In this document: positions 44,560 through 54,781 of the stretch, piece by piece
Layout of the letters: every line of letters begins with the position of its first letter
How positions within the stretch are numbered: the stretch's first letter is position 1
DNA from: Hirsutella rhossiliensis
Taxonomy: Eukaryota > Ascomycota > Sordariomycetes > Hypocreales > Ophiocordycipitaceae
NCBI RefSeq assembly: GCF_020360975.1
Contig: NW_025408674.1
Span: forward strand, 558,001-622,000
Direction of reading: 5' to 3'
Length of the DNA: 64,000 bases
The notes under the pieces: generated by a model
Told to the model about the DNA's origin: nothing
The model's input: the letters and a program-made list of their open reading frames with translations, nothing else
Databases searched by the model: none
Program-made: the position numbers and the translations under genes

Positions 44560-45509
44560 TACTGAACAACCCGATGAGTGAGTGCCTCGATGATTCGCGA
44601 CTTACCGGTCCCGCCCTCGCCGCCGACGAACTAGCAGAGCTAGCCGACGTCGCCTCCGTCGTTTTGTCGCGTCAAGTCGAGCTGGCGGCATACAATTAAG
44701 AAGGCAATCGACTGCCTTCTGTTTAGCGTCAGTCGTTTTGCCAACTCTCTGCCCGCCGCGGAGAATGAGGTCGATGGGCCAAGTTGGACCTGCATTCCCG
44801 CGTCCGCGTCGCCTGCAGTGTTGTCGGAGTCGGCCGTCGTCATATCGACATCGTCCTCCCCGAAGCCGATCATCACCCTCCGCAGCGCGGCGCGGCGGTC
44901 GCTTTCCCGGGCCGCGGGCATGCTTTGTATGCCTTGGATCATCCTCTCCCTCTCCTTCGAGGCGCTCGTCTGCTGCGACCTGATGGCCCTGACCTGATCC
45001 TGCGGTGGTGGTGCGGCCCCGGAAAATACCCGCCCCGGCATGTCTATCCGTCTCGCCCCTCGTTCGGGTTCCATGGTGGCCTCGAGCTCGGCCGCCGAGC
45101 ACAGCGTTGATTGCTGAAACCGACAGAGCTGCTGCATCATCGCCATGAGCGCTGGCGACTTGGCCGCCACTTGATTTGTGCCCACTGCACCTCGGACGAC
45201 GTCGATCAGCCGCGTCGCGTCTCCGATGCTGTTGGACTGATACGTCGCTGTAGATTCTACGCCCGCGTCGTCGGTCCCACCCTCCTCTACGTGTGCGGCC
45301 GTCGGATCGCTGTCTCCGGATGAGGCTGCCCATTGCTTGGCGTCACGCTTTGCGTCTTTGGCCGATCGTCGAAGCAGCTGCACGTTGTCGACGAGACATG
45401 ATATTCTCGGGGCCATAGCGTCTCGCGCCCGCGCCCAGATGCTGTTGATGTCGCCAGTTTCTTCGCGCAGGAACCGCTCCCACGGCACGAACAGCGCAAG
45501 GTGCTGCAA
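44560..45509 (-). pseudogene. Helitron-type protein fragment: linker and Walker A
   Basis: Minus strand, one 289-codon frame from 45509 to 44640. It opens LALFVPWERFLREETGDINS, then PRISCLVDNVQLLRRSAKDA, IRSQQTSASKERERMIQGIQ and TLNRRQSIAFLIVCRQLDLT. This is the linker that precedes the PIF1-like helicase in fungal Helitron-type proteins. After a shift and an in-frame TAG, the Walker A motif FVGGEGGTGKS follows (44601-44630), then SRIIEALTHRVVQ and a stop. The downstream helicase and upstream Rep parts are missing. The fragment at 24958-26080 carries the complementary C-terminal part. Confidence 0.7.
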
Positions 45510-46204
45510 GGCTGCCCTATTAAAGGTGGAGGAGGATTAGATTGGGAGTCCAAAGAAAGCCGTTGTGGTGGATTGCGACTGGTTAGAGGAGGTGGTGGAG
45601 TCGGAGACGGAGACAGCTTCGGTGATTGAGGTCAACGTATCTGGGCCTCCGCAGCGCACCACGCGACAGGGTCGCGTCATAAAAAAGACCAAGAACGAAT
45701 TAGTGTGTTCAATTCTCATTCAAATGATGTATCTTTTATATCTATATGTCCATAGTTCGCCGAAATATGAGCAGTTCAAAAATCAGATTTTTTGGTGAGG
45801 TTTGTCTCATTTGGCGGAGCATAAGGGGGGGGTGAGCAGAAGGGGGGGTAAGCATGGGTACTCCGTACAGTTCAACACGTTTGTTACTTGACTCCCCCAA
45901 GCCCCACAGATCATCTTACGCTGCGCCAACCGTACCACTGTTTTCGCTTCATGACAGACCTGCTTCAAGGTCAATTTCTCCAAGTGTTCAGCATCCTATT
46001 CCCAGCAACTGAAGCGCGATGTGTCGAGGTTGAAGCGTGGTTGTGTTAGTCATTGATGGTGGTTGGTACGCCGATTGTGTTCTCTCATGACGCTGTTCCG
46101 TGTTGACGGGCGGGAACCCGGGTGTACCCTGTTCGCCCAGGGGTGCCTCCAGCCGGCTTCGAACCGACCCCTCTGCGACGCAGAGGCTCCAGACGTGTCA
46201 CCAC
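45510..46204. other. Intergenic; B-box-like motif near right end
   Basis: No gene recognised. A 77-codon plus ORF (45565-45798) with PPQRTTRQGRVIKKTK has a basic tail and no known family. Near 46150-46165 the minus strand has GGTTCGAAGCC, a good Pol III B box, next to a perfect 8-bp stem CCTCTGCG/CGCAGAGG, so a tRNA-derived short element is possible. No full tRNA cloverleaf was found. Confidence 0.35.
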
Positions 46205-46206
46205 TA

Positions 46207-47067
46207 CTAGGGGGCCTAAAAGTCGGCCGATCCCCGTAACCGTTCCACAGTCACGGGGGGGCCGTTGACCAAGGAAATGCGCTTTGACCGAGGAATCTAG
46301 ATACATGCATGCCCCGCCATTTTTTGCGCGTTAGGAAGTCACTCCTTTCCCTCATTAATTGCACAATAGCTTGCTTTAATGCACACCCGTCACTACGATC
46401 AACGGCACGTATCGCGATACTTTTGTCTTGGTGTCTAAGCTATTCGTCGAGGTTTCCTTGATCACTTTAAATGTGCCTTGTGAGTCCCCAATAGTAGCTA
46501 GAGAGGTGATCTGAATGCCGTCACTTTCAAGGCAGAGCGCCTGACGGCTTGCGGCGCGCTCGCCAGCCTCGTTGGCCACTGAGAGAGCTGCTGCCGCCAC
46601 AATCTCACGATCATAAGACTGTGGCCATGTAATGGTGTTGCTGCGCTTCCAGCCGCTGTTGAAGGCCTCGCGGAACGTTGAGTATCTTGCACACATCCAC
46701 TCGTTGTTGTCAAGATAGGCAAGCCGGTGCTAGAATCGATCCATCTTTGATATTCAGCATCTTTAGATTCCGATGAGTCCATAGCTGCAAAGACGAGCAG
46801 ATTTGACTAAGGTTTGAAGCTTTGGCGTGGTATTACCGAAAGGTCGTGATGACGTTGTTCATCGGAGATATTACGCAATAAGGAGGGAAGTCTTATGCAA
46901 TAAAAGGGGATGTGGTCTAAAACATGTCTACCTAGCAATAGATGTATCGCGCACCTATTAATAAGTCACTTTTTTTTTTCCTCGGTCAAAGCGCATTTCC
47001 TTGGTCAACGGCCCCCCCGTGACTGTGGAACGGTCACGGGGATCGGCCGACTTTTAGGCCCCCCTAG
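46207..47067. mobile_element. 861-bp TA-flanked inverted-repeat element
   Basis: Terminal inverted repeats of 89/90 bp: left 46207-46295 starting CTAGGGGGCC, right 46978-47067 ending GGCCCCCCTAG. Both are flanked by TA (46205-46206 and 47068-47069), the duplication of Tc1/mariner-type elements. Each TIR carries the stem CCCCGTGAC/GTCACGGGG (imperfect in the left copy). The interior holds a small minus-strand coding remnant and no transposase, so it would depend on another element. It ends about 870 bp upstream of the flbD-like start codon. A related end is at 15853. Confidence 0.75.
46376..46782 (-). pseudogene. Passenger ORF inside the 861-bp element, unknown
   Basis: Minus strand from ATG 46782 (MDSSESKDAEYQRWIDSS). 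After a one-base shift near 46725 the second frame carries AYLDNNEWMCARYSTFREAF, then NSGWKRSNTITWPQSYDREI and EIVAAAALSVANEAG, ending at 46376. About 135 residues if joined. No signal peptide or known motif. Family unknown; it may be a captured host gene fragment or the element's own small protein. Confidence 0.35.
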
Positions 47068-47937
47068 TAGTACGAAAAAAAAAGGTCGTGTTACGTACCC
47101 AGGTTAGGTACCTAGGTAGGTAGGCAGCGTGCATCTACGAGATGCAAATGTTCCCTCCTGCCTGAACCCAGCCCATCATCACCCTCCAATGACGCTCGCC
47201 ATTGCGTGCCGCCCAACTAACGTGCCTGGGCACCCACCTACCGCACCGACATGCAGAGTTCCTGAGGGCCGGCCATCGTCGACTTGTGCCATCATGACCC
47301 CATTCGGCTGCTGCATCAACAAAACCAACAGGCGCCATCTGCCATTCCTGGGAACTTGCTTCTTTACACTTTGGCTTCTCAGGCCCACGCCCCTCCTGTC
47401 TCTTCCCGCACACACCTCTCCTCTCCACCCTTGTCCCCTGTCTGCTTCGTCCGTTCCCACGCCCTCCTCCCTCTCCGGACGTTGGATCACCTATCTTTTT
47501 ACGCACCTGCTTCCCGTGCCTCGCCTCGCCTCGCCTCGCCTGCCTTACAACACAAACCTCTCACCCAACACAATCTCATCCGAGTCCTTGTTGCAACCAG
47601 AGCTCCGCATCCGCTCGAAACGCTTTATCGACTCGCCCACTGTATTCTCAACCTCGGCCTTCACCAAGCAAAGGAAAAGAGCCCATTCTCGACTTCGTCC
47701 AGCAGCACTCAACCATTTACCGTCCCCATCTCGTCCATCCACTCACCCGGCATCCGTGGTGGAGTTGACCCGACATCGAGGAACAGCGGCCATTAGTGTC
47801 CAAGGTGTCAGTCATCCGACCTGGAGCTCAAGTCGGACGGAGCCCGAGCCGGATTTGGGAGCGGATGCCGTTCGACAACTCACTCCTTTTCGCCGCGTAC
47901 GACGGCAGAGGACGAGTCAACGCCCGCCGAAGTCGCC
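47068..47937 (+). promoter_or_regulatory. Upstream/leader region of flbD-like gene
   Basis: About 870 bp between the TA-flanked element and the MYB start. It is C/T-rich, with five tandem cgcct units near 47521-47541 and an AGGTAGGTAGGTAGG-like stretch near 47108-47124. A long ORF (47129-47974) in another frame overlaps the MYB start codon. It looks compositional rather than a gene, but would be an overlapping upstream ORF if transcription starts before 47129. Confidence 0.4.
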
Positions 47938-48852
47938 ATGCCATGCCATCGAAGAGGACCATGGTCTAATTTAGAGGACAAGTATTTGATGCAGCTCGTC
48001 CATGCACATGGCCCTCTCAACTGGGTTCGCATAGCCCAGACACTGGGCTCGCGCACCGCCAAGCAGTGTCGCGAGCGCTATCACCAGAACCTGAAGCCGA
48101 CGCTAGACCACGAGCCCATCACTCCCGAGGAGGGTCTGCAAATCGAACGCCTTGTACACGAGATTGGCAAGCGCTGGGCCGAAATCGCCCGTCGACTCCA
48201 TGGCCGGAGCGACAACGCCGTCAAGAATTGGTGGAACGGTAGCCAGAACCGCCGCAAGCGCCTCGACCGCCGCCGCGCCGTGGTACACACGCCAGCAGCA
48301 CCATCCCACGCATACGCGCATGTACAGACACACACGCACGCCTTTTTTGACGACGACAGGTGTCCACGGGTTGTGCCCTTGCCCATGGTGAGACCGGGTG
48401 GCCTCCCATTTCCTTGGTCGGCCGCCTGCCCTCGCTCTCCAGCCGCCGACGGCCATGTACTCCACCGTTATGTCCCATGGGGCGAGGCGCCTTTACCCTC
48501 GCCCTGCTCATCTGAGCCCGCGGAGTCGGATGCCGGCTCCAACTACACGACGTCGCCGGCTTGCAGCTCGCGAGTCCTGGACCAGACTCCCATTGAGCTG
48601 CCGCCCTTGCGAACATGGCAGGCTTCAAGGTCTAGGGGTGCCCGCCTGCCCAGTCCCAGTTCCTTGGCTCCCCAAAATGGCCAGCCCGGGTCGCAACCTC
48701 GTCCGCCTCTGGCGGGAGCCCTGGGTCAGCTGCCAACGGCGCCCAACTCACCTGTGCGGAGCCAAGAGCAGCAGCAGCAGGCCGGGTCCGGGTCCGAGGA
48801 TGCCACTCGAGATAGGGACTCGAGGATGAGGCTGGCGACGCTGCTTGGTTGA
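47938..48852 (+). CDS. flbD: FlbD-like two-repeat MYB transcription factor
   Basis: 304 codons, single exon, no break. Repeat one: RRGPWSNLEDKYLMQLVHAH and NWVRIAQTLGSRTAKQCRER (residues 5-54; Trp9, Trp29, Tyr48). Repeat two: ITPEEGLQIERLVHEIGKRW and AEIARRLHGRSDNAVKNWWN (61-108; Trp80, Trp98-Trp99). The near-canonical RYHQNLKP linker and NAVKNWWNG are as in Aspergillus FlbD. The rest is low-complexity, Pro/Ser/Gln-rich. FlbD is a nuclear regulator in the fluffy pathway that starts conidiation, and in some species regulates sexual development and secondary metabolism. Length fits the family (roughly 300). Orthology is inferred from the DNA-binding domain only. Transposable elements lie on both sides, within 0.9 kb upstream and 0.33 kb downstream. 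Confidence 0.9.
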   Translation: MPCHRRGPWSNLEDKYLMQLVHAHGPLNWVRIAQTLGSRTAKQCRERYHQNLKPTLDHEPITPEEGLQIERLVHEIGKRWAEIARRLHGRSDNAVKNWWNGSQNRRKRLDRRRAVVHTPAAPSHAYAHVQTHTHAFFDDDRCPRVVPLPMVRPGGLPFPWSAACPRSPAADGHVLHRYVPWGEAPLPSPCSSEPAESDAGSNYTTSPACSSRVLDQTPIELPPLRTWQASRSRGARLPSPSSLAPQNGQPGSQPRPPLAGALGQLPTAPNSPVRSQEQQQQAGSGSEDATRDRDSRMRLATLLG

Positions 48853-49179
48853 CGAAGGCTACAATCATGGCCACATGAGCCTTTCAGCATGATGATGCCA
48901 TTTCCGGAGCCCGCTCATATGCTGAGGCCCGGGGTCGAATCCATGCTGCGAGGAGGGAGAAAAATAACGTGCGTTTGTACACGCATGATTCACGTCGTCT
49001 GCTGTGGCGGCGATGCCGTGAGCACTGACTCGGGAAGTACTTTGATTTTTTTTCTTGGACGGATGAAGCAGGCGCCTGGCGGAAGCGTGGCCTCGAGTGG
49101 CAACGGCGTCGGTGACGCAGTGTGACAGGCAACATGCGGGCAGCAGCAGGTTGGGTCGGGTCGAGTGTCATGGTGGTAC
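48853..49179. other. 3' flank of flbD-like gene
   Basis: No gene supported. Ends with ggtac (49175-49179), the left target duplication of a 70-bp solo LTR. Confidence 0.45.
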
Positions 49180-49312
49180 TGTCACGAAAATCAAGCCACC
49201 TGTTGTTTAGGTGGTATGTTCAAGGCTCTAGTTAATGGGCCCTTGGTTTTCCTTATCGGGCCCTTGAAGTGTGGCTGCGACTGTGGCGGACTGTCAACCA
49301 GAGTTGGAAATC

Positions 49313-49435
49313 GATCTTATAGATCGATTTTCGAGCCTGATCGATCGAATTTTATCGATCGTCACCTTCAATCGATCGATATCGATCGATCGCTGTTTGA
49401 TTCGAATCGATCGACGATCGAATCGATCAATACTA
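49313..49435. repeat. Left subterminal ATCGAT array of hAT D
   Basis: About 120 bp composed mostly of AATCGAT, ATCGATCGAT and GATCGAAT units in both orientations. It mirrors the array at 52485-52612. Likely transposase-binding sites; it can also form extended hairpins. Confidence 0.7.
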
Positions 49436-52137
49436 AAAATCATCCCTATCTAGGGTGATCTTGCCCATCAGTTGAAGAACTTGCCTCCAATTGTCCCCTT
49501 CAAGCAGACCAAGAGGAAGTGTCGGCTGATAGATGCCAGCTTTACTCCAGGAACGAAGACACTGCGCCATCGCCACAATATGGCGTCGTAGGCGAGATCT
49601 CAGTGGTGTTATCATCCTCCCACAGCTGCTAAAATCTCTTTCCGTTCCTGCTGAAGACGACGCGATGGTAAGGTAGTCAACAGCCATATAAGACAGCCGA
49701 GGAAACCGCGCAACACCAACGTCCTTCCACCAAGCGATTGGGTCCGTTTTGTATGCGATATTTTCCACCGGCGGCTCTGATAGGTACTGATCAAGCTCGT
49801 CCTGTTCTTGCAAGGCGGTTGACTGCTTTGGTCCTTTAATTTGCCGCCCTCGAGGCTCAGGGCAAGCCAATGATCGACTAAACGCCAATCGACGCTCAAT
49901 ATAGTCCAAGCCACTATTAGTCGTATCCGCTGAAACACCATCGCAGGATTGCCGATGAGCCATGTTCTTGTACCTCTCTTTCCAGACTGTCGCTAAGCTT
50001 CTCGCATATGTTCTTTCCCACCCGACGTCTGACGAGACGGGAGTTGGCTCCAAAGCCGTTCCAGAGCGCGCCACTTCTTGCAGGGGTGGAACACCACTGC
50101 CGCTACATATGCGGTTGAGGTCAGCTTGCTATAGTAGTCGTTCAGCTTCTTCCATCCGAGCTTGATGTAAATCTTCAAAACCCTGCGAGTTCTTGCGTCC
50201 ATGTCATTGAACAGGTGAACCTCTTTCATGGTCTGATCTTCGTTCTCTTCGATTATAACTCCCTGAACTGCTAGTTCGAGGTGGTCAAGGAGCATCTCTA
50301 CCACCGGAAGTACTCATCGAACCCTCCTGACGTGGAGCGTTTACCAGCAATACCTCGCCCTGGAGTTGCTTCGAGGCGATCTTGAATGGCTGAAGGATCT
50401 TCTGAACCGCAACAACGACCTTCCATTCTTCAAGGAAAGTTGTTCTTTCAGTATCGCTGGTTTGTCCTGTTCTTTGCCGCCTTTGCCAAGCCATCGTTCC
50501 TCGATGATGGAAAACATCCTGTTCAAAGCCGTACGCTTCAGCAGAGCGCGTGAGGCCATCGCCTCATCGGATTGCCAGCGAGTGCAGACGTTTTGAACCC
50601 ACGTAAGAATAGGTTCAGTAGGAGCGGTTTGCCGTTGAGCTTCGTAAAAGACCTCGAGAAGTTGACTGCTCGTTCGAAGAGCAATGCCAATATTGTGAAG
50701 TTTGCCAAATGGCCCAAACTTGCGGTACTTGTCCACTTCTTCGCCATTGATGATGTCGGGCAGTACGTCCTGATCCTGACTGCCTTCTGGGACTGTTTCA
50801 ACCTCGAATCCTTCTTCCATGCTCGGCACACAGAAGTCGTCGTCGGTCGCCAGCTCATTGATAGCGTCGGACAACTGGCGCTGCTCTTCCTCTTCAGCCA
50901 CAAAGTCCTTATCGCCCCAATGAGCAAGCAACTCGTTGAAATTATCCCTTTTGCTGCCGTACATCATAGCCCTGACGGCCAGGTTCAGAAAATGAGGGCG
51001 CAGCGGATGCGACGCTCTTCCCTGTCGAAATCGAACTCAGCGGCAAGCGCTTCCACAGCCGTATCATTATTCGTAGCGTTGTCAAGCGTGTAGTACCCGA
51101 TTCTGACGCCGGATAACAGTCAAGATTGTCAGCTAACGGACCCAAGAAGTGTTGACTGTGGTTCTATACCTGTCTTCAAGACCAAACGCGCATATTGTAT
51201 CTGCAACTTCATCTGCAAGCGCTGCTCCAGTATGGCGTTTCGCGAGAGCCGGCAAAGCCAAGAGGATTCCCCATTGGTTCCAATCTTGGTCGATAAAGTG
51301 GGCGTTGATACCGAGGAATGATGTGTTTTGTCGGGAAGTCCAGCCATCAAAGGTAAAATGAATCATACTTCTCGCTCTTTGAAGCAGCTCGCAAAGCGGA
51401 CCAAGAGCGCGATTATACTCATCTAGTAGCAGATTCACAAGCGTTGCCAGTTGGTATCTGGCCTTCCTGGAGAGCCGGGTTGTTGTAGAGAAGGAGTCGT
51501 CTGAAGCGCTCAGAGTTTACGACATTAAAGGGGAGGTTATGATATGTAAGCCAGTCGAGCAGGAGCAGTTGATTCATCTTCGGATCGAATAACGTATGCA
51601 GATTGCTGAGAAGAGTCTGATCTCGAGGGTTCGTCGGATCGGCGCGAAGCATATCAAGCAGGTTCCGTTCTGCACCTCCACTCCCGGTAACTGAGCCTGC
51701 ACGTTGTCTAGAAGGTGGCTGACAAGTTAGCGGGCATGATCGAACGACGTGGAGATGGGGTACGGAGAGGTGGCACAAACCACGACTTTGTGCTCCTTCC
51801 TCAGATGTCGGACGACGCTTCCCAGTCGAAGCGATGAAGACGTAATGTGCTGTCTTCGGCCTGTCCCGGAGGAAGCATCTCTCGCAGATCCATACGATCT
51901 TGTGGGGCCGTGACCTGTTGTCCTTCATTCTGAATCCGAATTGCCACCACCACGTCCGTTCTCGAGAAGGGTCGTGGCAAATCGTGAAGCCGGGGAACCG
52001 CCCAAATTTATCAGTCGTCCAAGCTTCATAATCTGGAAACCCCATGGGTGCATATTTAGTTGATGCTGAACTGGTTGTCGGCTCGAAGGCGGCGGCGTGG
52101 AGGAGGCGATCTCTATGTCCTCATCAAGCGCGTCCAT
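49433..52137 (-). pseudogene. hAT transposase (copy D)
   Basis: Minus strand, start near 52137. BED-like N-terminus with [13 protein letters not shown] and VWICERCFL (about 51890-51960), then FIASTG. A probable intron lies at 51719-51780 (GTTTGT..GCTAAC..CAG). Core: [20 protein letters not shown] (about 51300-51360), a [16 protein letters not shown] stretch in another frame near 51060-51100, and [20 protein letters not shown] (about 50665-50725). C-terminal dimerisation domain: YMAVDYLTIASSSAGTERDF (about 49630-49690). A second possible intron is near 51090-51130. Frameshifts near 51830, 51010, 50600, 50290 and 50070. Confidence 0.85.
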
Positions 52138-52484
52138 GGTGGGAAACGTCCGTAAACAATGTGGGCGAGGTCAAATCGAAGGGTGCGAGGCTGATAAGGT
52201 CGAATCTGTATGAAGTCTACTCGGACAGGCTGAGGCCCGAAATAATTCCTGGTTGCGACGCGTACTGATTCCGTTGAACGGGAGGACTTGCAAACGCAAG
52301 AGACGGAGAGATCAATTTACTTTGTCGACACGCGACGCGCGGCAACAAGATAGATATGACTGGCTGCCTGGGACCCCGGTCGTTTGCCAGGGTGTTTGGC
52401 AGACGCGTCGGGCGGCAGCATCGTCACGCATCCAACCTACGCAGCCTACCCTGGACACCTTGTATGGACATGGCGAACGACGAT

Positions 52485-52612
52485 CAAATCGATCGATTGG
52501 AGGTTGGATCGATACGATATCGATCGAGCAGGACTTCTAATCGATCGATCGAAATCGAAATCGATTCGATTAATCGATTCGATCAAATCGATTGTACGAT
52601 CGATTTCCAAGC
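52485..52612. repeat. Right subterminal ATCGAT array of hAT D
   Basis: Counterpart of the left array: repeated AATCGATCGAT, ATCGAAATCGA and TTCGATTAATCGATTCGAT units. The inner border on both sides reads gatcgatttcca.g or its complement followed by a ctgtcaacc block. Confidence 0.7.
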
Positions 52613-53059
52613 CTGCTGTCAACCCTACTTTGCGGCTTTGCCTGCGCGCCGGTGCGACACAGTCCCTGATTAGGCTCTCGCTCCGTAATGCAGCTACGGC
52701 GCTCTCTGCAGCAGCTTGCCAGGTCTCGAACTTCTGGCGGAAAAGTGACTCCATCGGTGCGGCGTTGGTGCGTTGGGGATGCCCTCACTTTGGTATGCGT
52801 TCTAAGTGTTGCACCAGTCCACCAAAAGTGGAGGCCACCTCCAATGGTGACTGGTTGTCTGGCCTGATATGCTCCTAGCTCTACACTAAGTTAATTAGTG
52901 ACAAGCTTTCACAGTTGACGGCTCAGGTTTAAGGCGGGGAAAGGACGCGGCAGTCACGTGACTATTTAGCCACACTTCAAGGGCCCGATAAGGAAAACCA
53001 AGGGCCCATTAACTAGAGCCATGTTCAATTGAACATCAAATCTGCTTCGCGACAGGTAC

Positions 53060-54781
53060 GGCTCATGAATGTTCAAAGGCAGCTCTTTACAGAACTCTCA
53101 CACGGGGTCGCGCTCTTGGGCCAAATAGTGTTTAAGGAGCATTCATTAATACCCAGCTCTGTCTGATGGATTTCACCCCGTTCAGTTACTGCCATGTCTG
53201 CATCGTCGGGGTGTTAAGGCTACGTAGGCGTGTCTATAGGCGTGTGTGAGATGGATCCTTGGTGCGCAGTGTTGTTGGGCCGGGCCTGGAGCAATCGGGA
53301 GGGCTTCGACGACAATAGGGAAAGAGGCGCAAAATCAATTTCCACCTTTCTCCTTGGTTCCGAGCCTGGGAGTCACCCTGTCTGTGTCTCTCCGTCTTGT
53401 GGTGCAAGTACGAAAGTACACATGGTTTCAATTGGTAAAAACTCCCCCCCCCTTTCTTTTCCTTCCTGTGCCGGTCGGGTAATCTGTTGCATGACGTGGT
53501 GCGTTGCACGACGCAGTGAGGCCGAAAGAGGGGTGTTACCGAAAGAGGGGTGGGGGAAGAGGGCATTCAGGAGGGACAGACACAACGAAATACAACGATC
53601 ACACCCATTGTTACTCTCAGCAAGCTGAGAGCGCGGGCGGAAGGATAAGGGCAGGCACAATTGAGTCCAAACGATGATGCATGTTTTTTATCTATCTGTG
53701 TGACATTGAGGGGTATTTATACGAATAGATACCTATCTGGGACCCGTGGAGGCCCTGAATCAGGCCAATTCCGTGTATCCCGATTAGGCAATGTTCCTCT
53801 ACTGTATCGATACCTGACTCAAGTCCCTGTGTCTGACCTGCCTCTTTCACCGGAGTTTATACGTGTGCGGATTAGACCGTCAGTCTGCTCCCTCTGACAG
53901 TTACACATCAATGCCCACTTGCATGCTCTCTTCGTGAGACGGGACATTTGATCCAACATTTTTAGTGCAGCCTCAACGCCGCGCACACCGCACCACGCAC
54001 TCCACTTTGCATTTTCAATGGCTTCAAATAATAAGTAAATCATACGCTCATTTTATATGTCTTAAAAGTGAGATGCGACATGCGTGGAATGGTGTAGGTC
54101 ATTTTCAAAAAAGCTGTCCACGGGTTTTTCTGCATGTCTACGACCCAAGTTGGCTTACGAAGGCACTAGCACTCGGGACGGACACGGCAACTGCCGCGAC
54201 CGTTTGATTGAACTGTGTAGCGTTTCTCATTCCTCCCGCTCCCGTTTGTCTCCCCGTCCCTTGCGTCGCTCCGGACGTTCTAGCAACTTACCGTTGGCAA
54301 CAGCATTTTGGTTGGGGAAGCGAGAACCAAAGCAAATGAATGATGCGGGTCGCTGCAACCCCTGCCTCCACCCCTCCCAACTAACAAAATGCAACGGCTC
54401 CACATAGGTTCGGACGCAAGGAGGACTCAGAGACCACAGGCGGTGGGTGATCTCGTTGCCGTGCTGTTAGAAGGGAACATTGCATATTGGAGGCAAAGTG
54501 CCCGAATCGGGTGTGTGAAAGCAGCCAGCTATGACTGCAGCGCTGGTTCCAGACCCGCCGAGGCAAAAGCTTTGCCTTTGCTTTTCGAAACCAACAATTC
54601 TCACTGTTTCCCTTCCCATCGTCAAAAGGCCACGTCTATATCTTTTACCACCACCGCCGCCGTCGTCGTTACTACTGGCTCTACTTGGGTGCGATTGTGC
54701 CATTCCGCGAATCCGCCCATCACCATGTCGCCGACTCAGCTGCATGGTCCCCCCTAACACAGCTAATCCTTACAGCCCAAT
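53060..54781. other. Intergenic, upstream of cyclin gene
   Basis: 1.7 kb without a gene I can support; ORFs here are short and unconserved in look. The last 300 bp are C/T-rich with short tracts, typical of a fungal 5' leader. It may contain the promoter of the PclA-like gene. Confidence 0.4.

Larger units (their letters stand above)
49224..53020 (-). mobile_element. hAT transposon copy D
   Basis: 3797-bp element with perfect 53-bp terminal inverted repeats (49224-49276 and 52968-53020, starting GGCTCTAGTT) and an 8-bp duplication atgttcaa (49216-49223 and 53021-53028), the hAT hallmark. Internal to the TIRs are dense arrays of ATCGAT-type motifs (49313-49435 and 52485-52612). About 350 bp separate the right array from the right TIR, against about 35 bp on the left, so the right end has extra sequence. 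Transposase is on the minus strand. Confidence 0.93.
49180..53054. repeat. 70-bp solo LTR of a miniature retroelement, split by hAT D
   Basis: Bases 49180-49223 plus 53029-53054 together make a 70-bp sequence of the same family as the repeats of the 403-bp element at 58866. It is flanked by the 5-bp duplication ggtac (49175-49179 and 53055-53059). hAT D inserted into it later with an 8-bp duplication. It thus behaves as a solo LTR. Confidence 0.8.

Noticed and set aside
44602..45333. Arg-rich 243-codon minus-strand ORF
   Set aside because: Overlaps the Helitron-type linker in another frame; its Arg/Gly content reflects GC-rich codons of that gene.
46119..46210. A functional tRNA gene on the minus strand
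   Set aside because: A good B box and a stem are present, but the acceptor and D-arm do not pair into a cloverleaf.
46207..47067. CTAG plus hairpin read as a Helitron 3' terminus
   Set aside because: CTAG followed by T and an upstream hairpin fits a Helitron end, but the same sequence occurs as an inverted pair with TA on both sides, which Helitrons do not have. A TA-target inverted-repeat element explains it better.
47129..47974. 281-codon ORF as a protein-coding gene
   Set aside because: Amino-acid content is Pro/Ser/Thr/Leu-rich as expected from C/T-rich DNA, with no domain, and it overlaps the well-supported MYB gene.
49313..52612. ATCGAT arrays as satellite DNA or a CRISPR array
   Set aside because: They have no regular unit or spacer pattern and lie symmetrically inside one hAT element, so they are subterminal repeats.
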